A DNA stretch of 24,793 nucleotides from JAYZAP01 sp964645285 (GTDB lineage Bacteria > Pseudomonadota > Alphaproteobacteria > JAAXGF01), in contig CAZYDR010000054.1 of NCBI GenBank assembly GCA_964645285.1, positions 1 through 24,793 of the forward strand. Reading direction: 5' to 3'. Of the stretch, positions 8,150-16,008 are shown piece by piece (the first letter of the stretch is position 1; every line of letters starts with the position of its first letter). The position numbers and the translations under genes were made by a program. Under the pieces are notes generated by a model. That model was not told the DNA's origin. It worked only from the letters and a program-made list of their open reading frames with translations, and did no database searches.

Positions 8150-9189
8150 ACCCCACCGCGCGCAACATCATCGTATACGGCGGCCTTGCCGTGGCCGGGC
8201 TGGCGCTGCCGGTAATAGCGCCCGCCTTTCAGGGGCAGATTGCTTTTCTCTGGATGATGGTGACCTTCGCCCTGACCTGGGACGTGATCGGCGGCCGCAT
8301 GGGCTACAACTCGTTCGGCAATATCGTGTTTTTCGGCATCGGCATGTACGCCGCCGCCATGGTCCAGCACGAGCTTTATTTCGACGTCGGCCAATTTGAG
8401 GTTGTCGCCGACGCCGCCCAAGTTCGCCTGACTTCCGCCCAATACGTCGGCGGCCTGGCGCTTGGGATGGCGGTCGGCGCCGTGCTATGCGTCGCCGCGG
8501 CGCTGTTCCTCGGGCTCGGCGTCCTCAGCCTGCGCGGCCATTACTTCGCCATCTGCACCCTGGGCCTCGGCGTCGCCGTGGGCGAGGCGGCGGGCGGTAT
8601 CGAATATATCGGCGCCGGCTCGGGCATGGCGGCGCCACTGTTCCCCGATGCTCTGGGGTCGAAGGGACTGTTCTTCGCCTATTTCTATTTCGCCCTGGCG
8701 ACCATCACCTTCCTGGCCCTGCGCTGGCTCTATTCGACCCGCTTCGGCCTCGCCATCAACGCCATCCGCGACGACGAGGACAAGGCCGAGGCCATGGGCC
8801 TGCCGACCACCCGCTACAAGACTTTCGCCTGGGCCATATCGGCCTTCTTCCTGTCCTTCGCCGGCGGCGCCTTCGGCCATCTCAATATCTTCATCGACCC
8901 GCTCGACGTGGCCTTCCCCGGCGCCACCTTCGGGGTCTGGATGGTGCTCATGGTGATCCTCGGCGGCAAGGGTACCATGTGGGGGCCGGTGGTTGGCGCC
9001 ATGGTGTTCCACATCACCCAGGAGTTCTTCTGGAGCACCATGTTCGGCTGGCAGCGAGTCGCCATGGGCGTGTTGATCGTGGTCATCGTGGTGTTCTTCC
9101 CCATGGGCATCCTGGGCTGGCTGCGCGAGCGCTGGCCCGCCCGATTTGGCGAAACCGTCGACGAAACCGCGGGAGGATCGGAGTCATGA
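8146..9189 (+). CDS. livM: ABC transporter permease, LivM type
   Basis: 347 residues, coupled to livH by an ATGA overlap. It is a multi-span membrane protein of the LivM group: WDVIGGRMGYNSFGNIVFFGIGMYAAAM early, LRGHYFAICTLGLGVAVGEAAGGI in the middle, and the LivM signature STRFGLAINAIRDDEDKAEAMGLPTTRYK, which contains the EAA-like coupling loop. It forms the second half of the permease with LivH. The C-terminus has hydrophobic helices (VAMGVLIVVIVVFFPMGILGW) and a short charged tail. Its stop overlaps the start of the ATPase gene (ATGA). Confidence 0.92.
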   Translation: MNPTARNIIVYGGLAVAGLALPVIAPAFQGQIAFLWMMVTFALTWDVIGGRMGYNSFGNIVFFGIGMYAAAMVQHELYFDVGQFEVVADAAQVRLTSAQYVGGLALGMAVGAVLCVAAALFLGLGVLSLRGHYFAICTLGLGVAVGEAAGGIEYIGAGSGMAAPLFPDALGSKGLFFAYFYFALATITFLALRWLYSTRFGLAINAIRDDEDKAEAMGLPTTRYKTFAWAISAFFLSFAGGAFGHLNIFIDPLDVAFPGATFGVWMVLMVILGGKGTMWGPVVGAMVFHITQEFFWSTMFGWQRVAMGVLIVVIVVFFPMGILGWLRERWPARFGETVDETAGGSES

Positions 9190-9929
9190 GCGATATCCTC
9201 CAGGTCGATGGCGTTTCCAAGTCCTTCGGCGGTGTGGTCGCCAACAGCGGCGTCAGCCTGACCGTGCCGCAGGGCAAGATCGTCGGCCTGATCGGCCCAA
9301 ACGGCTCGGGCAAGACCACCCTGTTCAACTCCATTGTCGGCTACCACCCCATAGACGGTGGTTCGATCCGCTTCGAGGGCCGCGAGATCACCTCTCTGAG
9401 GGTGCCGGCCATCGCCCGGCTCGGCCTGTTACGCACCTTCCAGCAAACCCGTATCTACGGAGCCATGAACTGCCTGGAAAACATGGCCATCAGTACCCGC
9501 GAGAGCGGCATCTCCCTGGCCGCCATGTTCGTCCGCCCGAGCCCCGAGACCCATGACCGGGCCGAAGTTCTGCTCGAGTTCGTCGGCCTCCAAGCCAAGC
9601 GTTTCCTGCGCGCCGGCGAGCTGTCCTTCGGCCAACAGAAGCTGCTGGAGTTCGCCATGGCGCTCATGGCCGAACCCAAGTTGTTGCTGCTCGACGAACC
9701 CACGGCAGGTATCAACCCGACCCTGATCAACGGCATCATCGACCGGCTCAAACGGGCCAACGCAGACCTCGACATCACGCTGCTGGTTATCGAGCACAAC
9801 ATGCGGGTCATCATGAACCTGGCGGAGCATATTTACTGCCTGGCCCACGGCGAACTGCTGGCCGCCGGTACTCCCGATGAGATTCGCGGCGACCAGCGGG
9901 TACTCGACGCCTATTTGGGGGCCGGCTGA
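9186..9929 (+). CDS. livG: ABC transporter ATP-binding protein, LivG type
   Basis: 247 residues from ATG 9186, inside the livM stop, with GGGAGG upstream. It is a complete ABC ATPase: Walker A GPNGSGKT (37-44), Q-loop around RTFQQTRIY, signature LSFGQQKLLEF (a normal LivG variant of LSGGQ), Walker B LLLLDEPTAGINP and switch His in VIEHNM. It energises uptake by the permease with the LivF partner. The gene ends in TGATG, sharing one base with the start of livF. Confidence 0.94.
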   Translation: MSDILQVDGVSKSFGGVVANSGVSLTVPQGKIVGLIGPNGSGKTTLFNSIVGYHPIDGGSIRFEGREITSLRVPAIARLGLLRTFQQTRIYGAMNCLENMAISTRESGISLAAMFVRPSPETHDRAEVLLEFVGLQAKRFLRAGELSFGQQKLLEFAMALMAEPKLLLLDEPTAGINPTLINGIIDRLKRANADLDITLLVIEHNMRVIMNLAEHIYCLAHGELLAAGTPDEIRGDQRVLDAYLGAG

Positions 9930-10789
9930 TGGCCAATGGACCACAAAGTCATGGCAAACCGCACGGCCTGGGCTCGGTCGATTCCATTATCTCCGTGGAG
10001 GATGTCGCCCGCGAGGCTCGGCGCTTTGCCGAACAGGGCCCAACCCGCTCGGAGCTCGGAGCCCTGGCCGGCGACGACCCCTTGCTGACAATCCATGGTC
10101 TGGTCGCCGGCTACGGCAAGATGGAGATTCTTCATGGCATGGATCTCATGGTCGGACGCGGTCAGTCGCTCTGTCTGATCGGTCCCAACGGCGCCGGCAA
10201 GTCGACGGTGCTCCATTCCATCCATGGCTTCACCACCATCACCGGCGGCGTCATTTCCATGGCTGGCGACGACGTCACCCGGCTTGGCTCGAACCACAAG
10301 CTCGAACGTGGCATCGCCTATATCCTCCAGGACAACTCGGTGTTTCCCGACATGACGGTCGAGGAAAATCTGTGGATGGGGGCCTATCTGATGGCCGACC
10401 CGGCCGCCGCGAAGGCCGCCGCCGAGCAGGTGCTGGAGCGCTATCCCCGCCTCGCCGAGCGCCGCCACCAGCGGGCCGGGGTGCTGTCCGGCGGTGAACG
10501 CCGCCTACTCGAGATTTCCCGCGCCCTGGTCATGGACCCGGAGGTACTGCTGGTTGACGAGCCCTCCATCGGCCTCGAGCCGCGGTTCATCGACATGGTG
10601 TTCGAGATTCTCAACAGCCTTCAGCGCGACGAGGGCAAGACCATCATCATGGTCGAGCAGAACGCCAAGAAGGGCCTGGAGTTCGCCGATATCGGTTATG
10701 TGCTGGTGGACGGCTACGTGGCCAAGGCCGGCCCCGGCGACACTCTGCTAGACGACCCGGACGTGGGGCGGCTGTTCCTGGGCGGCTGA
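9929..10789 (+). CDS. livF: ABC transporter ATP-binding protein, LivF type, with N-terminal extension
   Basis: 286 residues starting at the TGATG junction with livG. Residues from about 50 (PLLTIHGLVAGYGKMEILHGM) match the usual LivF start, so roughly 48 residues precede the normal domain; this leader contains a predicted helical piece (SVEDVAREARRFAEQG). The ATPase core is intact: Walker A GPNGAGKST, signature LSGGERRLLEI, Walker B VLLVDEPSIGLEP and switch His replaced by Gln in MVEQN, as is common in LivF. It pairs with LivG. No alternative start with a good ribosome binding site was found nearer the domain, so the extension seems real. Confidence 0.92.
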   Translation: MANGPQSHGKPHGLGSVDSIISVEDVAREARRFAEQGPTRSELGALAGDDPLLTIHGLVAGYGKMEILHGMDLMVGRGQSLCLIGPNGAGKSTVLHSIHGFTTITGGVISMAGDDVTRLGSNHKLERGIAYILQDNSVFPDMTVEENLWMGAYLMADPAAAKAAAEQVLERYPRLAERRHQRAGVLSGGERRLLEISRALVMDPEVLLVDEPSIGLEPRFIDMVFEILNSLQRDEGKTIIMVEQNAKKGLEFADIGYVLVDGYVAKAGPGDTLLDDPDVGRLFLGG

Positions 10790-10962
10790 ACCTGGGGTCT
10801 CAAAATTCAGGAGAGAAGCCGCGTTACCACATGCCCCCGGATCCACGTTCAGTCGTGATACGTTTAACCCCGCTGCTCCGTTCCCCAACTTGGGACCTAA
10901 CGATAACCAATCATAGCGTTGATTGTGGTTTGCAACAACCGCAACCCGGTCATAAATAGTCG

Positions 10963-10986
10963 AAATTCCCGCCTGAATGGGATTTT
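10963..10986. terminator. Weak bidirectional hairpin between the livF and yjbQ 3' ends
   Basis: AAATTCCC (10963-10970) can pair with GGGATTTT (10979-10986), with one mismatch, around an 8-base loop. The A run on one side and T run on the other would serve as a terminator for either strand, which fits its place between two convergent genes. The stem is short, so this is tentative. The rest of 10790-11012 shows no gene. Confidence 0.35.
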
Positions 10987-11012
10987 GCACCGGTCTTTGC
11001 CATGGTTGTCGC

Positions 11013-11432
11013 CTATTCACCCATGAGATGTAAAGCCAGGTGGCGTTGATGAGGCGCCGCGCGATGCTCGAATATATAGATACCCTGCCAGGTACCAAGG
11101 GTCATACGGCCTTCCACAACCGGGGTAGCCAGATGGGTTTGGGTCAGGGCGGCGCGGATATGAGCCGGCATGTCGTCGGGGCCTTCGCTGCGGTGCCGGT
11201 AGATGTCCGGACCCTCGGGCGCGAGCCACGCGAAGAAGGTATCGAGATCGCGCATGACGTCCGGGTCGGCGTTTTCCTGAATTATCAGCGACGCCGAAGT
11301 ATGACGTATGAATACAGTGAGCAACCCTTCGGCCATGGCCTGATCGGCGAGCCAGTGGGCGATCGGTTCGGTCACCTCATAGAGGCCCCTGACCGTGGTT
11401 TCGAACGATAGTTGATGGCTGGCTTGGCGCAT
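11013..11432 (-). CDS. yjbQ: YjbQ family protein (UPF0047, reported thiamine-phosphate-synthase-like activity)
   Basis: 139 residues from ATG 11432, the usual YjbQ length; a TTG at 11471 would give 152 residues but adds a non-conserved leader. Family blocks are clear: VFIRHTSASLIIQENADPDV, DIYRHRSEGPDDMPAHIRAAL and TLGTWQGIYIFEHR. These carry the conserved His/Glu/Asp residues of the single-domain beta fold, which forms a trimer in known structures. Members can rescue thiamine-phosphate-synthase mutants, but the natural role is uncertain. The gene stands alone, convergent with livF, and its promoter probably lies in the AT-rich region at 11472-11660. Confidence 0.9.
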   Translation of the reverse strand: MRQASHQLSFETTVRGLYEVTEPIAHWLADQAMAEGLLTVFIRHTSASLIIQENADPDVMRDLDTFFAWLAPEGPDIYRHRSEGPDDMPAHIRAALTQTHLATPVVEGRMTLGTWQGIYIFEHRAAPHQRHLALHLMGE

Positions 11433-11529
11433 GCTGTCCTCGGCGCAAATAAATTCCGTTTGAGACACCAATTTCGGCCATCCAACGATGACGTTAAACG
11501 ATAAAATTTCCGTCGTTAGTGCATAAACC

Positions 11530-11569
11530 TGTGGATAAACAAAGAAGCGATTGAATTATAAATATAATT
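11530..11569. promoter_or_regulatory. AT-rich leader with inverted -10 elements and a DnaA-box sequence
   Basis: The stretch 11472-11660 is markedly AT-richer than the rest of the window. AATTAT (11554-11559) and ATAATT (11564-11569) form an inverted repeat that places a perfect TATAAT on each strand (11563-11568 on +, 11560-11555 on -). This suggests divergent promoters for yjbQ and for the structured segment downstream. No good -35 box is visible on either strand. A perfect 9-base DnaA box (TGTGGATAA, 11530-11538) lies beside it; a single box is weak evidence for any role. Confidence 0.4.
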
Positions 11570-11669
11570 TCGTCCACAAGAAATTGCATTGTAAAACAGT
11601 TTCTTACTTGAAGTTTCGTCAATAAAACGCCCATACTTGACTTGTACGCGAGAGTGTTGAAGCAGCGAA

Positions 11670-12197
11670 TTTCCAGCTGCCGCTGGTAAAATCTTTCGAG
11701 ATTCTATCGGTTACATGAGGGGTTCAAGCTTCGAGGTGACAACCGCTTCCTTTTGGGGGCCGCGTCGCCGGGAGTGACCAAGATTTCCGCAAGGTCATCG
11801 CGGTCGCTGGGTGAGATGCAAATCGCCACCCTTTCCCGGGGTTTTTCGTACGGCGGGCGGTTCGTCCTTCGGGGTATTCCGTTCCTCCCTGCGGAGAGGG
11901 CCGATCCTTCGGGTGACGCTTGGTGTCAGCGGAAGGTGTCTTCGGATGCTGGACGCGGTCACAAAAATCCCGAATGAAGGTGTGGAGACGAGTAGCCCAC
12001 CGAGGTCGATGGTCTCTGAAAAGAGACAACCGCCTCGCCGCCAACGGAAGGCCTCTCGGGGTCGGCCGGAAGCAGCAAAGCGGTCAGGTCGCCTACCCGC
12101 TCTCGCGGACGCGGAACTCTCGGGTTCCAGAGGCGTCAGGAGTGTCCCGTCCGGACACGTAGCGACGGCCGTAAAGGCCACGCTCCTGACGCCTCAC
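11670..12197 (+). ncRNA. Candidate large structured non-coding RNA, family not recognised
   Basis: No credible protein is encoded here: the open frames are Arg/Pro/Ser-rich, start without ribosome binding sites and run into the convergent gene. The + strand shows many compact hairpins: CCAGC/GCTGG (11673-11686), AATCT-TTCG-AGATT (11690-11703), TGACC/GGTCA (11775-11797), GGGTG/CACCC (11809-11831), an 8-bp stem with one bulge at 11923-11956, GTCTCT-GAAA-AGAGAC (12012-12027), GGAACT-CTCG-GGTTCC (12113-12128), and a 13-bp perfect stem 12130-12142/12183-12195 enclosing two smaller hairpins. Longer helices CCGGGA/TCCCGG (11768-11773/11834-11839) and AACCGC/GCGGTT (11741-11746/11857-11862) enclose others. 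UUCG and GAAA loops occur in the + sense, which sets the likely strand. The ends are estimates. I found no RNase P, tmRNA or SRP core sequence. Confidence 0.5.
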
Positions 12198-12224
12198 TTT
12201 ATTGAGAGTTATCGTTATGTGACT

Positions 12225-12977
12225 TCAACCCTGCGCCGTCGGCATTACCAGCATCTCGGCGACAATCATGTTGGCCGGCTGCTCGAGGGCGAAGATGGCG
12301 CAACGGGCGATGTCTTCCGGGACTAATACGGTCGCGAAACTGTCGTAGAACTCGTCGGCCCGCTCGTGGTCGCCATCCCAACGGGCGGCGCCGAACTCGG
12401 TGCGCACGGTACCGGGCATGATCTCGGTGACACGGATGCCGGTGCCGGCGAAATCAAGGCGCAGATTTCGGCTCAGACCATGCACCGCGAATTTGCTGGC
12501 GGTGTAGACGTTACACTCCGGCGCCGGCCCGATGCCCGAGATCGAGCCCAGATTGATCACGTGGCCCCGTTGCCGCGCCACCATGCCGGGGATCACCGCG
12601 TGGCTGACCCGGATCAGGCCGGTGACGTTGGTGTCGATGATCGAGGCCCAGTCTTCCACATCGCCGTCACTGAAGGGCTGGCGGCCGCCGACATCATGGC
12701 CCGCGTTATTGATCAGAATATCGATGTCGCGGAGGTTCTCCGGCAGGCTCTCAATGAGGCCCGCCGTGGCCTGGGCGTCGGCGACATCGAGTTCCACCGC
12801 ATGACAGATCTCGCCCAGCCGCTCGGCAATGGCTTCGAGCCGGTCGAGGCGGCGCGCCGTACAGATCACCTGACATCCCTTGGCCACCAGAGCCTCGGCA
12901 ATGGCCGTGCCAATACCGGCGCTGGCGCCGGTCACCAAGGCGACGGCGCCGGGTTGGAGTATCGGCCCGTCAGTCAT
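12225..12977 (-). CDS. Short-chain dehydrogenase/reductase, YdfG-like
   Basis: 250 residues from ATG 12977, which overlaps the end of the upstream VOC gene by eight bases (ATGACTGA); a longer in-frame start lies inside that gene and is unlikely. It is a classical SDR: cofactor motif TGASAGIG (16-23), NNAG (90-93), and catalytic Ser near 145-147 with Tyr158 and Lys162 (YTASK). EDWASIIDTN, PGTVRTEF and the late PEDIA block resemble E. coli YdfG, a 3-hydroxy acid / L-allo-threonine / malonic semialdehyde reductase using NADP(H). It is the last gene of the gluQRS-agmatinase-VOC operon. Its exact substrate is not known. Confidence 0.88.
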   Translation of the reverse strand: MTDGPILQPGAVALVTGASAGIGTAIAEALVAKGCQVICTARRLDRLEAIAERLGEICHAVELDVADAQATAGLIESLPENLRDIDILINNAGHDVGGRQPFSDGDVEDWASIIDTNVTGLIRVSHAVIPGMVARQRGHVINLGSISGIGPAPECNVYTASKFAVHGLSRNLRLDFAGTGIRVTEIMPGTVRTEFGAARWDGDHERADEFYDSFATVLVPEDIARCAIFALEQPANMIVAEMLVMPTAQG

Positions 12978-13356
12978 TTGGAATAGCCTCATGGGCGGCG
13001 AAGTTAAGCTCGATCTTGATGCCATCCGGGTCACTTACGAAAACCTGGCGGCGTTCGAGCCCGGGCACGATAAACAGCTCAAAGGCAATGTCCGCCGCCT
13101 TGAGCCGCCCAATCACGCCCGCCAGATCGGCCGCCTGGAAAGCGTAGTGATCGAAGGCGCCAGTGGTCGGCGCATCGCTACCCCGGTCGCCAACCAGATG
13201 GACGATGGGATGATCGGTGGCATAGAGCCAGATGCCCGGCACATCGAAGGCCGGGCGATCACCATCGCGGAGGCCGAGCACATCCACGTAAAAGCGCCGC
13301 GAGGCGTCAAGGTCGCTGGCATTTACAGTGATATGATCGATACCGGCGATAGCCAT
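12970..13356 (-). CDS. VOC/glyoxalase-bleomycin resistance superfamily protein
   Basis: 128 residues forming two beta-alpha-beta-beta-beta modules. ITVNASDLDASRRFYVDVLGL is the standard first module, and VFVSDPDGIKIELNF closes the second. Possible metal ligands are His8, His53, His70 and Glu116, so a metal-dependent isomerase, dioxygenase or similar lyase is plausible; a stand-alone function cannot be assigned. The ribosome binding site AAAGGA sits over the last codons of the agmatinase gene, and the stop overlaps the SDR start, so it is translated as part of that operon. Confidence 0.85.
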   Translation of the reverse strand: MAIAGIDHITVNASDLDASRRFYVDVLGLRDGDRPAFDVPGIWLYATDHPIVHLVGDRGSDAPTTGAFDHYAFQAADLAGVIGRLKAADIAFELFIVPGLERRQVFVSDPDGIKIELNFAAHEAIPND

Positions 13357-13359
13357 GAT

Positions 13360-14334
13360 CTATCCTTTCCGCTTGGCAACGGACTCGGCCAGGATGCAGA
13401 GAATCTCATACATCAGGGTGGCGCCGACCAGGGCGGTATTGCCGCTGGGATCGAACGGCGGCGCGACTTCCACCACATCGCCGCCCACAAGGTCGAGCCC
13501 GCGCAGGCCGCGCAACAGCTTCTGAGCTTCCAGGGTGGTAATGCCGCCGACCTCGGGGGTGCCGGTGCCCGGCGCATAGACTGGATCGAGACCGTCCACA
13601 TCGAAGGAAATATAAGTCGGGCCGTCGCCGACCACCCGGCGCGCCTCGGCAATCACCGCGTCGACGCCGATCTCGGCGAACTCCTCCATAAAGATCACCC
13701 GCATGCCCGACTCCAGGGGAAAGTCCCAACTCATCCCGTTGTTCTGGGGCCCGCGAATGCCAATTTGTACCGTGCGCTTAGCGTCGAGGACACCGTCTTC
13801 GACAGCCCGGCGGAACGGCGTGCCATGGCCGATCTTCTGGCCGAGGAATTCGTCCCCAGTGTCCGTATGGGCGTCGATATGGATCATGCCGACCGGGCGT
13901 TCGGCGGCGATGGCGCGGAAGATGGGATAGGTGATCATGTGATCGCCGCCGGCCGTCAGCGGCGCCGCACCCGCAGCATGAACCGCGGCATAGTGGGCGG
14001 TGATATCATCGACCGTACCGTAGAGATCGAACAGGTTGGGCAAATCCACATCGCCGAGGTCGCCGATCCGGCAGAGCTCGTAGGGATTGATCCTGGTGAC
14101 GTGATGGGTGGTGCGCATAAAACTCGACATATTGCGTATCTCGCGCGGCCCGTGGCGGGCGCCGGGACGGTTGGTTACGGCGCCGTCATAGGGCACGCCG
14201 ATCATGGCGATATCCACATCGGCGGGGCTGTCCACCATGGGCGCCCGCATGAACGTGGGAACCCCGGTGTAGCGCGGTTTGACCATAACGTCGGTCGCGG
14301 TACCGCCGGATGGGAAGCGTGGATCGTCGGTCAT
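13360..14334 (-). CDS. Agmatinase/ureohydrolase family protein
   Basis: 324 residues, normal for the arginase-agmatinase family. The binuclear manganese site is complete: His132 (GGDH), Asp154, His156 and Asp158 (DAHTD), and Asp245 and Asp247 (SFDVDGLDP). The motif GTGTPEVGG follows, as in agmatinases and guanidinobutyrases. It would hydrolyse a guanidino compound to an amine and urea. Substrate choice among agmatine, guanidinobutyrate and guanidinopropionate cannot be settled by eye, so no symbol is given. The start overlaps the gluQRS stop by four bases (ATGA), and the VOC gene starts three bases after its stop. Confidence 0.9.
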   Translation of the reverse strand: MTDDPRFPSGGTATDVMVKPRYTGVPTFMRAPMVDSPADVDIAMIGVPYDGAVTNRPGARHGPREIRNMSSFMRTTHHVTRINPYELCRIGDLGDVDLPNLFDLYGTVDDITAHYAAVHAAGAAPLTAGGDHMITYPIFRAIAAERPVGMIHIDAHTDTGDEFLGQKIGHGTPFRRAVEDGVLDAKRTVQIGIRGPQNNGMSWDFPLESGMRVIFMEEFAEIGVDAVIAEARRVVGDGPTYISFDVDGLDPVYAPGTGTPEVGGITTLEAQKLLRGLRGLDLVGGDVVEVAPPFDPSGNTALVGATLMYEILCILAESVAKRKG

Positions 14335-15257
14335 GATATGGCTCTCTCGTTATTGGTTGGCTCAAGATTGATCATGCAGCGCACATCGTCCGGGGTCTTG
14401 CGTCCGTTTCGCAGGGCCCGCAGCGTCACGGCCCGGTTACGCTTGGCCAGGCGGACACCGTTGGGATCGGTAATCATCGGATGGTGATAGTAGACGGGGG
14501 TGTCGAGGCCAAGCAACGCCTGAAGCAGGCGGTGAATGTGGGTTGCGTGATAGAGATCCCAGCCCCGGGTTACCAGACTCACCCCTTGAATATGGTCGTC
14601 CAGGGTGACCGCCAGATGATAACTGGTCGGCACGTCCTTGCGCGCCAGCACCACGTCGCCGGCGGACAGCGGATCAGCCTCGACCACGCCGGTCTTGCGG
14701 TCGGTCCAGGTCAGCGGCCCGGCAATGGCTGCCGCCTTGGCCATGTCGATGCGTAGTGCATGGGCCTCGCCGGCGCGGATGCGGCGGTTCTGCTCGGCCC
14801 GGCTCAACCGTCTGCAGGTGCCCGGATAGTGCGGCCCATCGGGGCCGTGGGGCGCGGCGTCGGCACCCTCGATCTCGGCCTGGACCTCGGAGCGGGTGCA
14901 GAAACAGGGATACAGCATGCCGAGTTCACCCAGGGCTTTCAGAGTGTCGGCATAATCCGCCATATGTTCGGCCTGGCGGCGGACCGGCAGCTGCCAATCG
15001 ATGCCGAGCCAGGCGAGGTCTTCGTAAATCGCCTGCTCGAAGGCCGGGCGGCAGCGCGAACGGTCGATGTCCTCAATGCGCAGCAGGAAGCGGCTGCCTT
15101 CGGCCTGGGCATTGCTCCAGGCGATCAACGCCGAATAGGCATGGCCAAGATGCATATAACCGCTGGGCGTCGGCGCGAAGCGCACCGACTGAACGCTGTC
15201 CACCGGCGGCAACACCGCGATGGGCGTGCCGGGAATTTCATCGACGGGACCGGACAT
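14331..15257 (-). CDS. gluQ: Glutamyl-Q tRNA(Asp) synthetase
   Basis: 308 residues, the size of GluQ-RS rather than full glutamyl-tRNA synthetase because the anticodon-binding domain is missing. It activates glutamate and attaches it to queuosine at position 34 of tRNA(Asp). The class I HIGH-type motif is HLGH (36-39) in APTPSGYMHLGHAYSAL, followed by RFLLRIEDID. The zinc site is present as Cys118, Cys120, Tyr144 and Cys148 (CFC ... YPGTC). RLAKRN replaces the KMSKS motif, as is common in this family. It heads a four-gene - strand operon and is divergent from the esterase gene. Confidence 0.93.
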   Translation of the reverse strand: MSGPVDEIPGTPIAVLPPVDSVQSVRFAPTPSGYMHLGHAYSALIAWSNAQAEGSRFLLRIEDIDRSRCRPAFEQAIYEDLAWLGIDWQLPVRRQAEHMADYADTLKALGELGMLYPCFCTRSEVQAEIEGADAAPHGPDGPHYPGTCRRLSRAEQNRRIRAGEAHALRIDMAKAAAIAGPLTWTDRKTGVVEADPLSAGDVVLARKDVPTSYHLAVTLDDHIQGVSLVTRGWDLYHATHIHRLLQALLGLDTPVYYHHPMITDPNGVRLAKRNRAVTLRALRNGRKTPDDVRCMINLEPTNNERAIS

Positions 15258-15339
15258 CTGCTGTAGGTACGAACCTCAAAATTGCGCGGCGGTTATAGCA
15301 AGTATCACGCCCCATTGGGAATTCCCAGCGAGACGGAAC

Positions 15340-16008
15340 ATGACCAGCATAGCGAATATTTCAGGCCCCGAGCAGCCGCCCGCCAGTGGCGCCGCAAAAC
15401 AATTGGTGATTTTTCTTCATGGCTGGGGCGCCGACGGCAACGACCTTATCGGACTGGGCCGGGAGTGGGCGGGCGTGATGCCTGGCGCCCATTTCGTCTC
15501 GCCCCACGCCCACGAGGCCTGCGAGGGCAACCCCATGGGCCGCCAGTGGTTCAGCTTTCGCGACGAGACCCCGGCGGCGATCACCGCCAAGACGGCCGAG
15601 GCCGGGGCGATCATCAACCAGTTCATCGATGGCGAACTGGAAAGACTCGGCCTCGACGACAGTCAACTCGGCCTGGTCGGCTTCAGCCAGGGCGCCATGA
15701 TGTCGGTCTATGTGGCCTTGCGCCGGGCCAAACCTTGCGCCGGTGTGGTCGGCTATTCCGGCGCCATCATCGCCTCCGAGACTATCGAGGCGGAAATCCG
15801 CTCACGGCCGCCCATGCTGCTGGCCCATGGCGAGGAAGACCAGGTGGTGCCGTTTACCTCCCTGGGCGCGGCGGTACAGATGCTCGGCCAGTATGAAGTG
15901 CCGGTGCGCTGGCACGCCTGCCCCCGCTTGGGCCACGGCATCGACGGCGTCGGCCTGGAAATGGGCGGCGAATTCCTCCGCGACGGCTTCAAGAACGCAG
16001 CTGGCTAG
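15340..16008 (+). CDS. Carboxylesterase/phospholipase family alpha/beta hydrolase
   Basis: 222 residues from ATG 15340; the longer in-frame start overlaps the divergent gluQRS gene and lacks homology. It is a minimal alpha/beta hydrolase of the carboxylesterase/lysophospholipase-like type: oxyanion segment LHGWGADGND, nucleophile Ser116 in GFSQGA, acid Asp167 in HGEEDQVVP and His199 in LGHGID. No signal peptide is seen, so it should act in the cytoplasm on short-chain esters or lysophospholipids. The TAG stop shares CTAG with the stop of the convergent CoA-transferase gene. Confidence 0.9.
   Translation: MTSIANISGPEQPPASGAAKQLVIFLHGWGADGNDLIGLGREWAGVMPGAHFVSPHAHEACEGNPMGRQWFSFRDETPAAITAKTAEAGAIINQFIDGELERLGLDDSQLGLVGFSQGAMMSVYVALRRAKPCAGVVGYSGAIIASETIEAEIRSRPPMLLAHGEEDQVVPFTSLGAAVQMLGQYEVPVRWHACPRLGHGIDGVGLEMGGEFLRDGFKNAAG

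Noticed and set aside
11472..11660. Chromosomal replication origin
   Set aside because: Only one perfect DnaA box was found and the genes that usually flank an alphaproteobacterial origin are missing.
12051..12100. SRP RNA-like string (GGAAGCAGC near GGTCAGGT)
   Set aside because: The two motifs occur in the wrong order and the conserved apical hairpin of SRP RNA cannot be formed.
11811..12326. 171-codon open frame (+) and overlapping - strand frames in the structured region
   Set aside because: Arg/Ser/Pro-rich sequence, no ribosome binding site, all six frames look alike, and the frame runs into the 3' end of the convergent SDR gene. RNA structure explains the region better.
12880..14487. 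535-codon + strand open frame across the VOC and agmatinase genes
   Set aside because: It is antisense to two genes with complete catalytic motifs and overlapping operon structure.
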